In this document: positions 23,215 through 34,262 of the stretch, piece by piece
Position numbering within the stretch: position 1 is the stretch's first letter
Layout: each line of letters begins with the position of its first letter
Source of the DNA: Portulaca oleracea
Taxonomy: Eukaryota; Streptophyta; Magnoliopsida; Caryophyllales; Portulacaceae
DNA: 64,000 nucleotides
Direction: 5' to 3'
NCBI GenBank assembly: GCA_029582165.1
Contig: CM055879.1
Location: 40,925,713-40,989,712 of the forward strand
Notes under the pieces: generated by a model
Told to the model about the DNA's origin: nothing
Seen by the model: only the letters and a program-made list of their open reading frames with translations
The model's database searches: none
Position numbers and translations under genes: made by a program

Positions 23215-24600
23215 AGAAGCATGCAGATGGACCAACTTACTGTAGGGATGTATACTTGAAAGTTAGTGTCTCCTTGCACATTATTTGATTATCAGTTGGT
23301 ATTTGATATGAATGACATGAAATGTAATGGAATTTAAGTGTATGGTCTTAGTCTTTTTTGGACAAGGAACTGAAACTGCGGGCTCAACTTTCAACCCCCA
23401 CGGAAATCAGTCCATGGTCTCATATGGAAAAAGGAAAACACAAATTACTCCTTGAAATTGGTCATTTCATCAAACTCTAAAAAACACCCCCCAGGAGGTT
23501 GGGACTTGGGAGGGTATAAAGATTCATGTGTTTCCATACCCCAACAAATGCTCAGTAGTCAGTACAAAGGCCATAATACTATACTATGGAAGCATTGCTT
23601 GCAGAACGAGCCAATTCATAGATCAAACAAAATAATTATCTTTTCCAATACATGTCATAATTCTCTTAGAAAACTTTACATTTTGAAGAATTACTTAATC
23701 CGGTTCAATTATATGCGACCGATCGACAAAATGCATTGTGCTTCCTGTCCGTTAATTGTCCTGCCAAAAGAACAAACATCATCAAATGCTTGATAACTGT
23801 AAAAGGAGGCAGTTGGCTGCCAAGACAATATATCGATAAACTACTAACAGACTCGCCCCGAATTCAAGTCCAAACCGAAATCAATATTGCAAACTGGCGG
23901 TTAGAAAATAGCCAGATATACCCATATATACAAGTACAGTTGGATTGGGAACCACTCGTTGATCCGAGAGCCTAATTTGAAGTTTGGTATCTGAGGTGAG
24001 CCAAAATCTTACATTTTAAGCTAGTTGTTTCTAAACTTTTCACCATTATTTCTCTATAGTTGGATGACCTTTCATGTTTTGCCTTTCTGTGTGCATCTTG
24101 TGCCCTCCTTGTGTTTGCATTTTTTAAGTACATCTAACTCACTCACTTAACTATTCATTGATTTTACTAAGGATGGGTGAAATCACAGTGTGTGGTATTT
24201 GGTTGGTCTCGCATTGAACAAGTTTTCATGCCCTTAAATTAGGATTTTACCTCAATAACTTAAACAGTGGAAATCACCGTGAATATGGAACCACTAAGTT
24301 TGCCATGTAGCTCAACTTGTTTTATTGATACTTCATCCAATTTCAATAACAGAGAAATTAAAAAGGAAAACTTCAACTTAACCACTGCTCAAAATCTACT
24401 CTAAACTTGCTCGAAATCAAAAGACGGAACACGGATGGTCAGGATGCTGCAAACTTAGAGTACACTTTTGCCGACTCTTATTCAGGAAACTTAAATCGAC
24501 TAACTGGCACACATCAATGAGAAGAATCACAGACTGAAAATTTTGAGGATATCATGATGAACTTTGATAATCAAAGTGCAATTCATGCTCTACAGAAGAA
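23215..24600. other. Intergenic / probable 3' flank of the mL53-like gene
   Basis: There is no gene with recognisable similarity. The frames at 23452-23975 have no domain and are not supported by splice or codon evidence. The segment next to 24661 must contain the 3' UTR of the minus-strand mL53-like gene. Confidence 0.4.
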
Positions 24601-24660
24601 ACAATGAAGGAAACAAGAAGCTCACACTCACTGTTTTAGCCAAGTTCGAGGGATTGGTAA

Positions 24661-25828
24661 CTATTGCCTTTTCTCCTCTGCTTTCCTTGGCTGTACAGAT
24701 GATAACAACAGACAAGCAATTATCAAGATATTTGATGGCTGAAAAGAGAAACAGAAAACGATGAAATGGGAAAAACAGAACAGAACAGAACATCCAAAGC
24801 CATGAAACTTGTAGTTTCATTGTTTTTTGACCAAGAATTGCAATGTTCCTTTTAAACACTTTGATTATCTGATATTCGAGTTGACAACCCACTTTGCGTT
24901 TTGCTTAAGTGGTCAAATACCCTAAACCCTAAACCCTAAACCCACAAAAAAGTCCCCAACTAATAACAATTGCTTCGTTGGATTTGGCATCACCCATGGA
25001 TGTCCAAACAGCTCAAAGCTAAATTTCAAGGGCACCCAGCAACCATGTAACAAAGTAAATGATCAGCAAATTCCAACCCATCCTTGCAAATAACTCCATA
25101 CGGGATACACCAAAAAGATACATGCAAAGGTTTTCAAACCAAGTGAAATAGCAGATGTTGCCGACAGTGCAAATGCAAGCCTCACCTATCCCTCAATTTC
25201 ATGGCCACCAAGAACTCAAACTCTCTTCCTCAAGCTCACATTTTTGCCTCTCCAACCTTCAGATAATCTCAAGATACAACACATACAGATGATTTTCAAC
25301 CATCCCACTCGACAATTCAAAAATCCAGCAAAACAATAGCACAGACAAAGACGCATCAACCCACCCACCAGGTGTTCGACAAAATGCACGAAAGAAAACA
25401 AACAACCCCGCGATATAACAACAAGAACCCATCATCACAATTCACAGCAGATGAAAGGAACAACTTGCCTTAACACCAGGAGCAGGTAATCGGAGTTCTT
25501 CCTCAGGGATAGTGACGGGCCAAGCTTCACCAGCATCCCTGAACATCTGCTCAGTCTCGAGATAGCGACCCTTCTGGAGAATTAAGGAGCGGATAGTCTG
25601 GGCAGAGGTGGTGGAAGCGTCGAAGACCTCGTGGACGCCATTGACGAAGGTGACGTTGATCTTCGGAGGAAGGTCATCTGTGCGGTGGTTGAGCTGGACA
25701 TGGCAGGAGGAGGAGTTGGAGTCGTTGGAAATGGCAGCGCTGCACTGGGCCAAGAACTCCTTGCATGTCCCAGCGCGGGGGTCAAGGGCATTGTACTCCA
25801 ACTTCACCTTCGACAAGAATCTCAACAT
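24661..25828 (-). CDS. Mitochondrial large-subunit ribosomal protein mL53-like (2 exons, 129 aa)
   Basis: Exon 1 is 25469-25828 and exon 2 is 24661-24690, together 130 codons. The protein begins MLRFLSKVKLEYNALDPR and contains TCKEFLAQCSA, RTDDLPPKINVTFVNGV, AQTIRSLILQKGRYLETEQM and ends PAPGVK | PRKAEEKRQ. This matches the plant MRP-L53 pattern (basic N-terminal strand, Cys-containing helix, central strand with FVNGV). It should act in the mitochondrial ribosome. An in-frame ATG 19 codons upstream (25885) exists, but the extra residues do not look conserved, so I chose 25828. The intron is unusual: the donor is AAG|GCAAGT, a GC-AG intron, and the acceptor CTGTACAG leads into a last exon of only nine codons plus stop. 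Without the splice, exon 1 reads into an unlikely CSFHLL tail. Family assignment is from remembered motifs. Confidence 0.75.
24920..24943. repeat. Telomere-like (CCCTAAA)n tract, telo-box
   Basis: Three and a half CCCTAAA units lie inside the intron of the mL53-like gene. Telo-boxes (AAACCCTAA) are common near the starts of plant translation-machinery genes, where they work with other elements. Here the tract is intronic, about 880 bp downstream of the start codon. Confidence 0.85.
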
Positions 25829-25917
25829 TCTCTTCTCTATCACTGTCTGCTGCTCTCCGCCTCTCCCTGTGTTTAGGGTTATCAATTGTTAGTGTTTGAA
25901 TTAGAAAGAGAAATTGG

Positions 25918-26125
25918 ATTATAATAATATGAATTTTTGGCCATATAAGAGTTAATAATACGAACTTTTAATTTGGTGATTAATAATACGAACTTTGACC
26001 CCCGGTGACGGTCAGACGCGACGGTGGAGGCACGCACCTGGTTGTTTTAACTTTGCCACGTCATCTACGTTGACTTAAAAAATAATATGAACTTTTACCT
26101 ATGTTGCTCTGAATAATACGAACTT
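25918..26125. repeat. AATAATACGAACTTT repeat cluster
   Basis: The motif TTAATAATACGAACTTT or a close variant occurs near 25962, 25987 and 26109, with further degenerate copies (AATAATATGAATTTTTGG at 25922; AATAATATGAACTTTTACC at 26080). A GC-rich block (25999-26070) lies between them. It looks like the terminal part of a transposon, but no partner end was found. It lies in the 5' flank of the mL53-like gene. Confidence 0.4.
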
Positions 26126-26205
26126 TTTCTCTCTCTCTAAATATATCAGATCTCATTTTTACTTCTTTATCTTTTCAATCTTCCCACTCCCAATTCCCAG
26201 AAAAC

Positions 26206-27353
26206 TCAAAAAACTCCTTCATTAACTTCTCCAGCATCATTATCTCTTACATTTGAATTTTGAATTTCTTGTGTCTCTTCAACTACCTCCACTTCCCGTT
26301 GTTCTGAATTTGGCATAAAGTCATCCTCCATTATTGATGAGAATGGTTCTTCTAGCTCCCTTACTTAACTCGAGTTGCTTTCCACAACGGAATCACTACC
26401 ATCATCACTTTGGATATTATTGGGCTCAGTTACAATCGGATGACTTTGTACCCTAGTGACAACATGATAAAGAGACCCTACTTCATGTATAAATACTTTG
26501 AAAGCTATATTGTCTACATGTAGTACCATTTCTCCCTTGATTTTGTTAAATGTATCAGTAATAATCTCCACCCTCATGACTTCAAAGTCTCAGTTCTGTG
26601 GATGGTATTCCCGAGACACACTATTCTCCCCCATGGTCTAACAATCTCCTCAAAAGTTTCCCATGTACAGGCATGGGGAGGTACCCCATAAACTTCCACC
26701 CAAATTCTTCTGGAGTCTACAGTGTCATAGATAGACTATCTCTTGAAATCAAAGAACCACTGCCGAAGTTCTTGAGGTTAAGCTAAGACGTCTTCCACGT
26801 GCTCCGTATTCTCGAAGGTGAGAAGGAACTTGAGACTTGAGATGGCCGTAATCCTTGAACAAAGCCCAAAATTGGATTGTATTGCATAAAAGAGGGTTGA
26901 AAGATCTCCGGGTATCTCACTCGTACAGACAATACTACTCTCAAGCCAATCCTTGAATTCATGGTTTATTACTCCTTTGATACTTGCTAGCCTCTCACCT
27001 TCATGGTTTTGAGTCTCTTCTTGTGTGCTCGTCATTTTCCCTATTTTTGTAGCCTTTACATTTCTTGCTAAAGCCACTGAGATAGTAAAACCTCTAACCC
27101 TTGTCTTGTCTAGTATGGATATTGCCTTGGTAGCATCATATTTGTGCCAGAATTGAACAAACCCAAATCTTCTCCCAATAGTTCTACTTCGTCTAATTGG
27201 TATATGGCTGCTTCGAACTTTCCCAACCTTCTAGAAGACACCCTTTAAACCAAATTTATCAAGATTTGGTGGTAGATTGTCCACATAGATGGTGAAATGT
27301 CTTCCACCTTGACCTTCTGCATACCTTGCTCTCCCCCCTCCCCTACTTTCCAT
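26206..27353 (-). pseudogene. Decayed LINE ORF1 with an RRM domain (BNR-like)
   Basis: Reading from an ATG at 27353, the frame gives an RNA recognition motif with RNP2 (HFTIYVDNLP) and RNP1 (GRRFGFVQFW), then a segment with WVEVYGVPPHACTWETFEEI typical of plant L1-type ORF1 proteins, and an acidic tail. It is broken by stops at 27231 (GVF*KVG), 26778 and about 26736, a frame change near 26590 (into the frame MRVEIITDTFNK), and a stop at about 26365 before the tail ending at 26206. RRM-bearing ORF1 proteins are known from BNR LINEs of Beta. No endonuclease or reverse transcriptase frame follows. A host RRM protein pseudogene is less likely because of the VEVYGVPP segment. Confidence 0.7.
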
Positions 27354-27749
27354 TTCTCTCCACCTTCCTTGGTGCAACGACTATGCTAATATTGCACATT
27401 TGAGGAGTGCAATGTATCTTCAAATTGTGATGAAAATTTTGTAACTTGTCAACATTGTCCTTGCATTGTTGAGAATGATAATTGTTAGAATTATAAATGA
27501 TGAGAAATAAATTTATTTATTAGGGGTAGAAGGAAATAACAATTGTTGAAATTGTAAAAGTGTCAAGTAAATTGAGATAGAATAATTAATTATATTGACA
27601 AGTACTCTGAGACAGAAATATATAGTAATTAAAATACTTATATTTTGTTAAATTTAGTTATAAAAGATTTAGTTTTAAGTCTAAATTGAAAAGCACAATA
27701 ACGTAATAAAATTAATATAGAAATTATTTATCCATTGCTCTAAGACAAT

Positions 27750-27839
27750 GTTTAGAAAAAGTGTATTGAATAATATTTAGGATTGGATTGCTCCTAAAAC
27801 GAGGTTTAGAACAAGTGTACTGAATAATATTTAGGATTG
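27750..27839. repeat. Pair of 36-bp direct repeats
   Basis: Copies at 27750-27785 and 27804-27839 share the pattern GTTTAGAAmAAGTGTAyTGA followed by ATAATATTTAGGATTG, with two mismatches. They are separated by 18 bp. A GCATGCATACATACATACGT microsatellite follows. No gene is present between the LINE relic and the MITE at 28181. Confidence 0.75.
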
Positions 27840-28180
27840 CATGCATACATACATACGTACGTACGTACATATACCTCAAAGGCAATCTGGCCCAGGAAGT
27901 TGGAGGAAGCGCAATGTTCGAGTTCACAAAATGACCCAAAAGCCCCCCTGCCCTGATCATCAAGCATATCAACCAAGACATTATGTATCGGGCACTAGCG
28001 ACCGAGGGGGGCAGGAAACTCTGTAACCTAAGGGATACTCATTGTAATTTAAATCCTTGAGCTTAATTGGGTTTTATCCCCTCTTCTCCGATTTATTTAT
28101 TTATTTGAGTTTATAAAAGTAGTCAAGTTGCTTGCTTTTTTGCGCGCGCGCGCACACACACCCACATACACATATATATA

Positions 28181-28383
28181 CTACCTCCGTTCCAAAATGT
28201 TTGTCCATTAACTAAATTTTGACTCACAAATTATAATGAGTTATAATATAAAATTACCGTCATTGTAATATTTAGCAAGTTATCTTTCTAATTATAGTGA
28301 TTTCATATTTTAATTCATTATAATTTGTGAGTAATTAACAGTCAAAATTTAATCAACAGACAAACATTTTGGGACGGAGGTAG
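28181..28383. mobile_element. Stowaway-like MITE, copy 1 (203 bp)
   Basis: The ends CTACCTCCGTTCCAAAATGT and ACATTTTGGGACGGAGGTAG are inverted repeats, flanked by TA (28179-28180 and 28384-28385), the Tc1/mariner target. The inner sequence is also nearly palindromic, so the whole element can fold back. It is non-coding. A close sibling lies at 37982-38194. Confidence 0.9.
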
Positions 28384-28924
28384 TATATATAATCTATTAC
28401 TTCAATAATTGACACATCTATATAGGTGTTTAATTTTATATATACACTAGGAGAGGTCCCATGTGCAAGACACCAACTTGACATTAGAGCTTTGTTATAT
28501 AGATTTGGTGTAATAATATATATTAAATATATTCATATATATTAATGATATGTTATCTTGAATTTTAATAAATATAAAAAAATTACAAACAATAATATAG
28601 ACATTACTAAAAACTTGTCATATTGCGACGGAAATTGCTACGGAATTTATCAAAGCTGCGACGGAATTTTTGGACCAAGCGACGGACCTTGCGACGGAAT
28701 TTTTTCCGTCACATTTTGCCTCGTCGCAAGCCCTTTGCAACGGATCTTGCGACGGATTGCGACGAACCTTGCGACGGAATTCGGTTCCGTCGCACCATCT
28801 TGCGGAAAATTTAAAAAATAATAAAAAATTGTTGCGACGGAAAATTTTTTTTTTTAAATTACCCTCCACTGTTTTCTATAGAGTTTTCTGCTGCAATTTA
28901 ATTTTTAATTATAAAAGTTGTATT

Positions 28925-28959
28925 ACACACACACACACACATACACACACACACACACG
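28925..28959. repeat. AC microsatellite
   Basis: This is a (CA)n tract with one interruption, inside the CACTA element. A GC/AC tract also lies at about 28142-28164, just before the Stowaway-like MITE. Confidence 0.9.
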
Positions 28960-30128
28960 CAATTTAGATAGTAGCTGAAACAATTTTGTTTAAATAAATA
29001 AATAAATATACAAGTACAAATCGTTCATACTTTTACTTAGTTTGACTAATCTAAGTAAATTTAAAGTAAGAAAAAAAAGTCCTAGCAATAATTATTTGAG
29101 AAAAAAACATAAAAAATAAAAATACATTCAAATTGAACTACATTTAGATCATGCATTTCTTCCTTATTGAGCTCTTGCTTGAAATTTTCCTGAAAACAAA
29201 TACAAAAATTGTTAACAAAATATAGACTGATCAAATAAACAAAACATAAAACAAGAGGCAAGATGCACGTAATGTTGGAGAAAATCCAACAGAATTTTCC
29301 CTTAAATTTTAACATTTCCCAGGCTAATTGCCTTATACATTCGCTAAAATAGAAAACAGAACATGTATATGCTCAACGGTCACACACCAAAGTATCACAC
29401 GAGCCACACGCTCGATATAGTACTCAGTCTTACAGGTACATGGAGCAGATAAGTAGTGTCATAGAAAAGAACACGTCAGGGCTAGCAGTAGACATGGTCT
29501 CTAATGTTCAATCTGATTTATTGAACTTCACTTTCTTGGGTCGATGATAATGAATTTAATGATATGAGAATGACGGTTGCCAAGACATCATGTAAACTAT
29601 AGGAACTTACAGCAATATCTCAATATAGCAAGATATTGATTATCAAGCATGTGGGACCAAAGGAGTTTGCATACTTCATGAAGTAACAAGACATGTTTTG
29701 GGTGGGGGGTCATATACTTATATGCCATTTGGACATTATTACACTACTCCACCAGTATCAGATGATCTGAAAGCCCCTCATAGTCATAACAGAAACCTAG
29801 TCTTACAAGAGATTTAAGGCAACACCATTGAAGATGAGTAGCTTCTCTCCGAAATTCATCTACCCGTCATACGCATAAACATCTACATGGATAGAGGAAT
29901 TAGAACTAATGTGTAACCCTAAGAGAAATATCAAACCACCTAGTTTCCATAGTGTCAAGAGTTCTAACATCTGCAAATCAGACAGCTAGAAAACAAAACG
30001 TCAACTTTAGAAAGAGTTAGTAGCTTTGTATCATGCCCACAAATCGTTATGATCACACTATGTTCCAAAGACCATGATTTTAAGTCATAGTTAGTCCAAG
30101 GGTCTGTCTCCACTACTCGTGTGCTTAC

Positions 30129-31073
30129 AGAGTTCCAGCAACTCGTGTGCTAACATGAGTGACATTGGGTGGCACGAGCTTTGCTAGGCCAAAATCTGCA
30201 ATTTTGGGAGTGAAATCTATGTCAAGCAGTATATTACTTCCCTTGATGTCCCTGTGCACTACATGTGGACGTACTTCTTTATGGAGAAAAGCAAGCCCAC
30301 GAGCTATACCAACGCAAATTTTTGAACGCATCGGCCAATTAAAGTCGACCATAGACTTCTGACTGCCTACAATTTACAATGTTCTCAAGAGTTAAAATCA
30401 CCCCACTAGACGAGCCAAAATGTTTTATGATATTCATCATACATACTTGGAAGTACCAAACTATCTTCCAAAATCCAAATTCAGGATTGATTTATGCATC
30501 ATTTTAAGGTTCTATTGCAAGGCATGTGAGTTGAATAACATCAGTCATTAGGGAATTTCGATGCGGTTTAATTTCCTAAGTCCCATATAAATTGGCATAT
30601 ATAATAGCACCTATGTTTCTGAAACATAAAGATTACCTAGCAGGGTTTGTGCAAGGCTGTTGTTTTCCATATAGTTGTAGACGGGAATCTTATGGCGCCC
30701 CTCTACACAACAACAGTAGAGCTTAACCAAGTTTTCGTGCTGTATTTCTGAGATGGCCTTTATCTCAGCCAAAAACTCATGAACTCCTTGGTGTGATTCA
30801 TCAGAAAGAACTTTTATAGCAGCCAACTTCCCATTTTTAAGCTTCCCCTGAGTTCATTATGTAAACTAATTTGGTCACTTGCTAAGACAAACAACAACTT
30901 AAAAAGACCACAATTATGTAAATCTGCTAAGATGTCCTAAAGTGAGGGCTCTTCTTACCCTGTACACGGATCCAAAGCCACCTTCTCCAATTTTATTCGC
31001 CAGGGAAAAGTCATCAGTGGCTGCTCTTAGTTCTCTATGACTGTACAGCTTAACATTCTGAACCGCAGTGAAT
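30129..31073 (-). pseudogene. Captured fragment of a CRPK1-like receptor-like cytoplasmic kinase
   Basis: Three exons with intact GT-AG borders can be read: 30959-31073 (QNVKLYSHRELRAATDDF, then glycine loop GEGGFGSVYR), 30637-30847 (AAIKVLSDESHQGV, with catalytic Lys, to ENNSLAQTLLG) and 30129-30366 (catalytic loop [11 protein letters not shown], then ADFGLAKL and STRVAGT). The sequence pattern is that of cold-responsive protein kinase 1 and relatives. It stops at a GTAAGC donor after subdomain VII/VIII; the APE motif, the C-lobe and the first exon are absent. One oddity is the doubled cysteine in LYCCCVEG. It lies inside the CACTA element, so it is a transduplicated copy, not a working kinase. 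Confidence 0.85.
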
Positions 31074-31275
31074 TCTATCACCAATCAAACATAGATTACC
31101 AAACCTTTCAGTAAAATTTATGGACTGAAAATTAGTTTACGAGATATGGAAAGATTGTTTTGTTCACGAGAACAGTCCATTGACGAATTTGGTAGCATGA
31201 AAGCTTGCTCATTTCAGAAATGGCACAAAACCTGACAATAAATGCTATTTGCACAAAATAAAAACAAGAGCATAC

Positions 31276-31412
31276 TCAGCAGCTGCCATGTTAGGAAATG
31301 ATGTACTCAGCAACTTTACGGTGTACTCCCGGATAAACACCTCATTGTTTAGATATGGATATGGTACTGTGGCTGCATCCCATAGCGGTTCCATAATACC
31401 ACCAGATTGCAC
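31276..31412 (-). pseudogene. Captured exon of exportin-1 (XPO1/CRM1)
   Basis: One 137-bp exon with a TTTCCAG acceptor and a GTATGC donor reads VQSGGIMEPLWDAATVPYPY, then LNNEVFIREYTVKLL and STSFPNMAAAE. This is the C-terminal HEAT-repeat part of nuclear export receptor exportin-1. The reading frame is open. Intron-like sequence flanks it on both sides, so it was copied from genomic DNA rather than mRNA. The donor gene is not in this window. Confidence 0.8.
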
Positions 31413-32290
31413 CTGGAAATACATTAATGAATGTAAGATTAGGTAAATTGGTAACAAGTGTGAAATGTCTGCATAACCAATTAGGACATCTTTGTCCCAA
31501 CAAATAAGTATAGTTGTACAAATTCTCCAAGTCAGTTCAACACGTTCAACATCATGACATGTCTTTGGAAAATCTCAAGCATGCAGGAAACAACATGACA
31601 CTGCAAAACCCAACTTTGAGAGCTTAGAGAAAGAATGAAGAAAGTCACGGACTAGTACAAGTATGGGATTGTTCTTCTCATAGTTAAATATAACCACTAT
31701 TGCTTAGCTTCATTAGGAATCATCCTCATTCAGATAAATTAACCAATGACATCTCCATGTTCACTGTTCCATATAATCACTATTGCTTACCTTCATTAGG
31801 ATTGTTCTTCTCATAGTTCAATATAATCGTTCTTCTCTTCATATCTCAAACCTCCGTCCCGATGACATCTCAACGTTCCTTGTCTTAGTTCCTTTAGTTT
31901 TCTCTGTTTGAATCCAATATTGGGTACCAAAAATTAACCATAAACTAACCAAAATCTGCAACTAAACCCTAACTAAACCCTAAATCTACATATATATACA
32001 AAATTAACCAAATATTTTCTGAATATGACATCAAATTCACATAACCCAAACTTAACTTACCTTCAAGTGACTAGGCGACCTGCAGTGCATTGGGAAACAG
32101 CGGACGAACATCGGCGAGGCTCACACGGCTGGGTTCCGTTTGTCGGCAGGCTGGAGCTGTTTGGGGAAGGGCTTCGCCGGGGAAGGTTTCCGTGCGTCGG
32201 AGAAGGGTTTCAACTCTCAACAATTACAGATCTATCAACTGTGTTGAACTCATTCTTCAATCTCTCCGTCACTCATTCTTGTTCGTTGGG

Positions 32291-32465
32291 GAAGGGGGGA
32301 AGGAGGGATGAAGGGCTTGGCTGAAATGAGGGTTTTCTTTACCCAGCAATTTGCAGCAATTTCTCCGTCTCTCTGTGTCTCATTCTTGCTCAGCGGGAAA
32401 GGGGGGAAGGATGGATGAAGGGTTTGGCTGAAAATAAGGGTTTTCTTTACCCAGATATTAGCAGC
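32291..32465. repeat. Direct duplication inside the CACTA right arm
   Basis: A segment at about 32291-32354 (GGGGGGAAGGAGGGATGAAG onward, through GGGTTTTCTTTACCCAG) is repeated at about 32399-32461 with a few changes. A second local repeat family lies at 31670-31830 (ATTGTTCTTCTCATAGTT twice). No protein reading was supported. Confidence 0.75.
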
Positions 32466-32628
32466 GTTTTTTTTAAAAGGAAAGACCGAGCGACGGACAA
32501 ATTCGTCGCAATGTCCGTCGCAAGGTCTTATTTTTTTTGACAAATCAGCCATAAATTATCGCGGGTCAGGGCGACGGATATTTCCGTCGCAATTTCCGTC
32601 GCTAAAATGCAAGTTTTTAGTAGTGAGA

Positions 32629-33317
32629 GTTTTGTATATTTTATATATGATACTATATTCATTTTCAAATACAATGCACAATAATTTAATTTAGTTCTTA
32701 TAATAATATAAATTATGATACTTTAAAAATTGTCTTAAGTTAAGGCTCTTAGCATTTTCTATTGTTAAATAATACTATCTCCGTCCTAATTTCTTTGTCA
32801 TCCCAACTCATTTGGAAAAACCAATACATTTTGGAATTGGGGTGAAAGTTTTGAACATTACCCAAACTACCCCTATATTTATTGATATAATAATTGTTGG
32901 GATTGTAAAAAGTGATAAATAAATTTACCTGAACCCAAAAAGAACCCCGACTCGTATTTATATGAATTCGAAATATACCTAATTCTTGTTTTCAATGCCA
33001 ATTTTACCCAACCCAAAATATACCCGACCCATATTTACCCTGTCTAGATATACAACCTAATTGTATTTAATCACCGCCCAAATTGATAAGTCTAGTAACA
33101 TAAACTTTCATTTGATGATAAACTCTTTACTTATTGTAATAGAGATCGAAAAGTAAATTTTTGTGTGAACACAAACTCCAATACAAACTGGTGACACTAC
33201 AGATTAAAGTAGGCTATCGATTATTATAGTACTCGAAGGCAAAAGAGTAAATTCGTGTAGGAACACACACTAACATACAGTTAGAGAGACTGCAAAACAA
33301 TTTTTTATTCTTCCCAC
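32629..33317. other. AT-rich intergenic DNA with a single MITE-like end
   Basis: A TACTATCTCCGTCCTAATTTC end at about 32774 resembles a Stowaway terminus, but no matching right end is visible. There is no coding region. Confidence 0.4.
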
Positions 33318-33320
33318 TTA

Positions 33321-33543
33321 GGCCCCCTTCTTTTATACTGCTAGCAGGCAGCGGTGTCACACCGCACCGTAACTTTGCATATTCCACCACAATCTACCAC
33401 AACCCACTACAATCTACTTTTCAATTGCAATTTATTTTTTTTGTTAAACATTAAACTTTTCCCAACCTACCACAATCCACCACAACATTTCTCAACCCAC
33501 CACAATCTATACCTCATTTCCTCCGCACCGCAACTATTGCAGC
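33321..33543. mobile_element. Tourist/PIF-like MITE, copy 5 (right end decayed)
   Basis: The left end GGCCCCCTTCTTTTATACTG with a preceding TTA (33318-33320) and the GGCAGCGGTGTCACACCGCA segment match the family. The interior carries the CCACAATCCACCACAA pattern. The right terminus is unclear; only CCGCACCGCAACTATTGCAG remains near 33523-33543. Confidence 0.55.
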
Positions 33544-33592
33544 CTATGGTTGCTCCACAAACTTCAAAACCTTGTCCGGCCTATGATTGCTC

Positions 33593-34187
33593 GGGTTTTT
33601 TGCATTTTGGACCCCGAAGTATAGGGATATTTATATTATGGACCCTTGGTTTTCATTGTTTATTTTTAAGACCCTAAAATTTATGGTTGAATAAAAAAGA
33701 ACCTTAAAGTTTGTAGTTTGAAGAAAAAGGCCCGTGTACTGTTTTTATTTTTCTTCCCATGTTTGAATTTATCTCCTGATTAGCACCAAACTTCAGGTCT
33801 GAGGTTAAAGCTAATATTGAAGTTGTAATACATCTCTCTTATTCATGCCGGAACTAAATAGACCCTTTTGTAATACACCTCACTCATTCATGCCGAAACT
33901 ATGTAGACACTGGGTACTTCAGGGTCTAATTTGTTCCGACATGAATAAAAGAGGTGCATTATAGCTTCAATATTAATTTTAACCTTACTCCAGAAGTTTG
34001 ACGCTAATTGGGAGATAAATTCAAACATGGGAAGCAAACAGTACATGGGCCTTTTTTTTCAAACTACAAACTTTAAGGCCCGTTTTTATTCAACCATAAA
34101 CCATAGGGTCCTAAAACTAAACAATAAAAACCAAGGGTCTATAATATAAATACCCCTATACTTCGGGGTCCAAAATGCAAATAACCC
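33593..34187. mobile_element. MULE-type inverted-repeat element (595 bp)
   Basis: The ends GGGTTTTTTGCATTTTGGAC and (inverted) GGGTTATTTGCATTTTGGAC continue as matching inverted repeats for roughly 200 bp. A perfect 10-bp target duplication ATGATTGCTC flanks it (33583-33592 and 34188-34197). That size fits Mutator-like elements. It is non-coding. Outside the element the host sequence contains an older tandem repeat (about 33561-33592 against 34241-34281). Confidence 0.88.
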
Positions 34188-34262
34188 ATGATTGCTCCAC
34201 AAACTTGATCAACGCAGAAAATAAAATAAAAAAATTGTTGAATTCAAAACTTTGTCCGGCCT

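Larger units (their letters stand above)
28602..32625. mobile_element. Non-autonomous CACTA transposon carrying host exons (about 4.0 kb)
   Basis: The right end read inward is CACTACTAAAAACTTGCATT and the left end is CATTACTAAAAACTTGTCAT, with one change in the CACTA core. The flanks are AGA on both sides (28599-28601 and 32626-32628), the 3-bp duplication expected of CACTA/EnSpm. Subterminal GCGACGGA-type repeats crowd both ends (about 28623-28845 and 32485-32605), as transposase-binding repeats do. No transposase frame is present. The interior instead holds exons of a protein kinase (30129-31073) and of exportin-1 (31276-31412), both on the minus strand with intron pieces retained. Confidence 0.88.

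Noticed and set aside
23452..23793. 113-codon plus-strand frame in the intergenic region
   Set aside because: I found no recognisable motif, no plausible promoter and no splice continuation.
25216..25401. Alternative downstream exon for the mL53-like gene
   Set aside because: The frame gives cysteine-rich nonsense, while the exon at 24661-24690 gives the expected basic PRKAEEK tail with a good acceptor.
29082..29315. Third captured exon in the CACTA (ENFKQELNKEEMHDLN after a TTTTCAG-like acceptor)
   Set aside because: It is only about 18 codons with no recognised family, so the evidence is too thin to call.
32025..32324. 99-codon plus-strand frame within the CACTA element
   Set aside because: It covers the internal direct repeat, overlaps a similar-length minus-strand frame and shows no domain.
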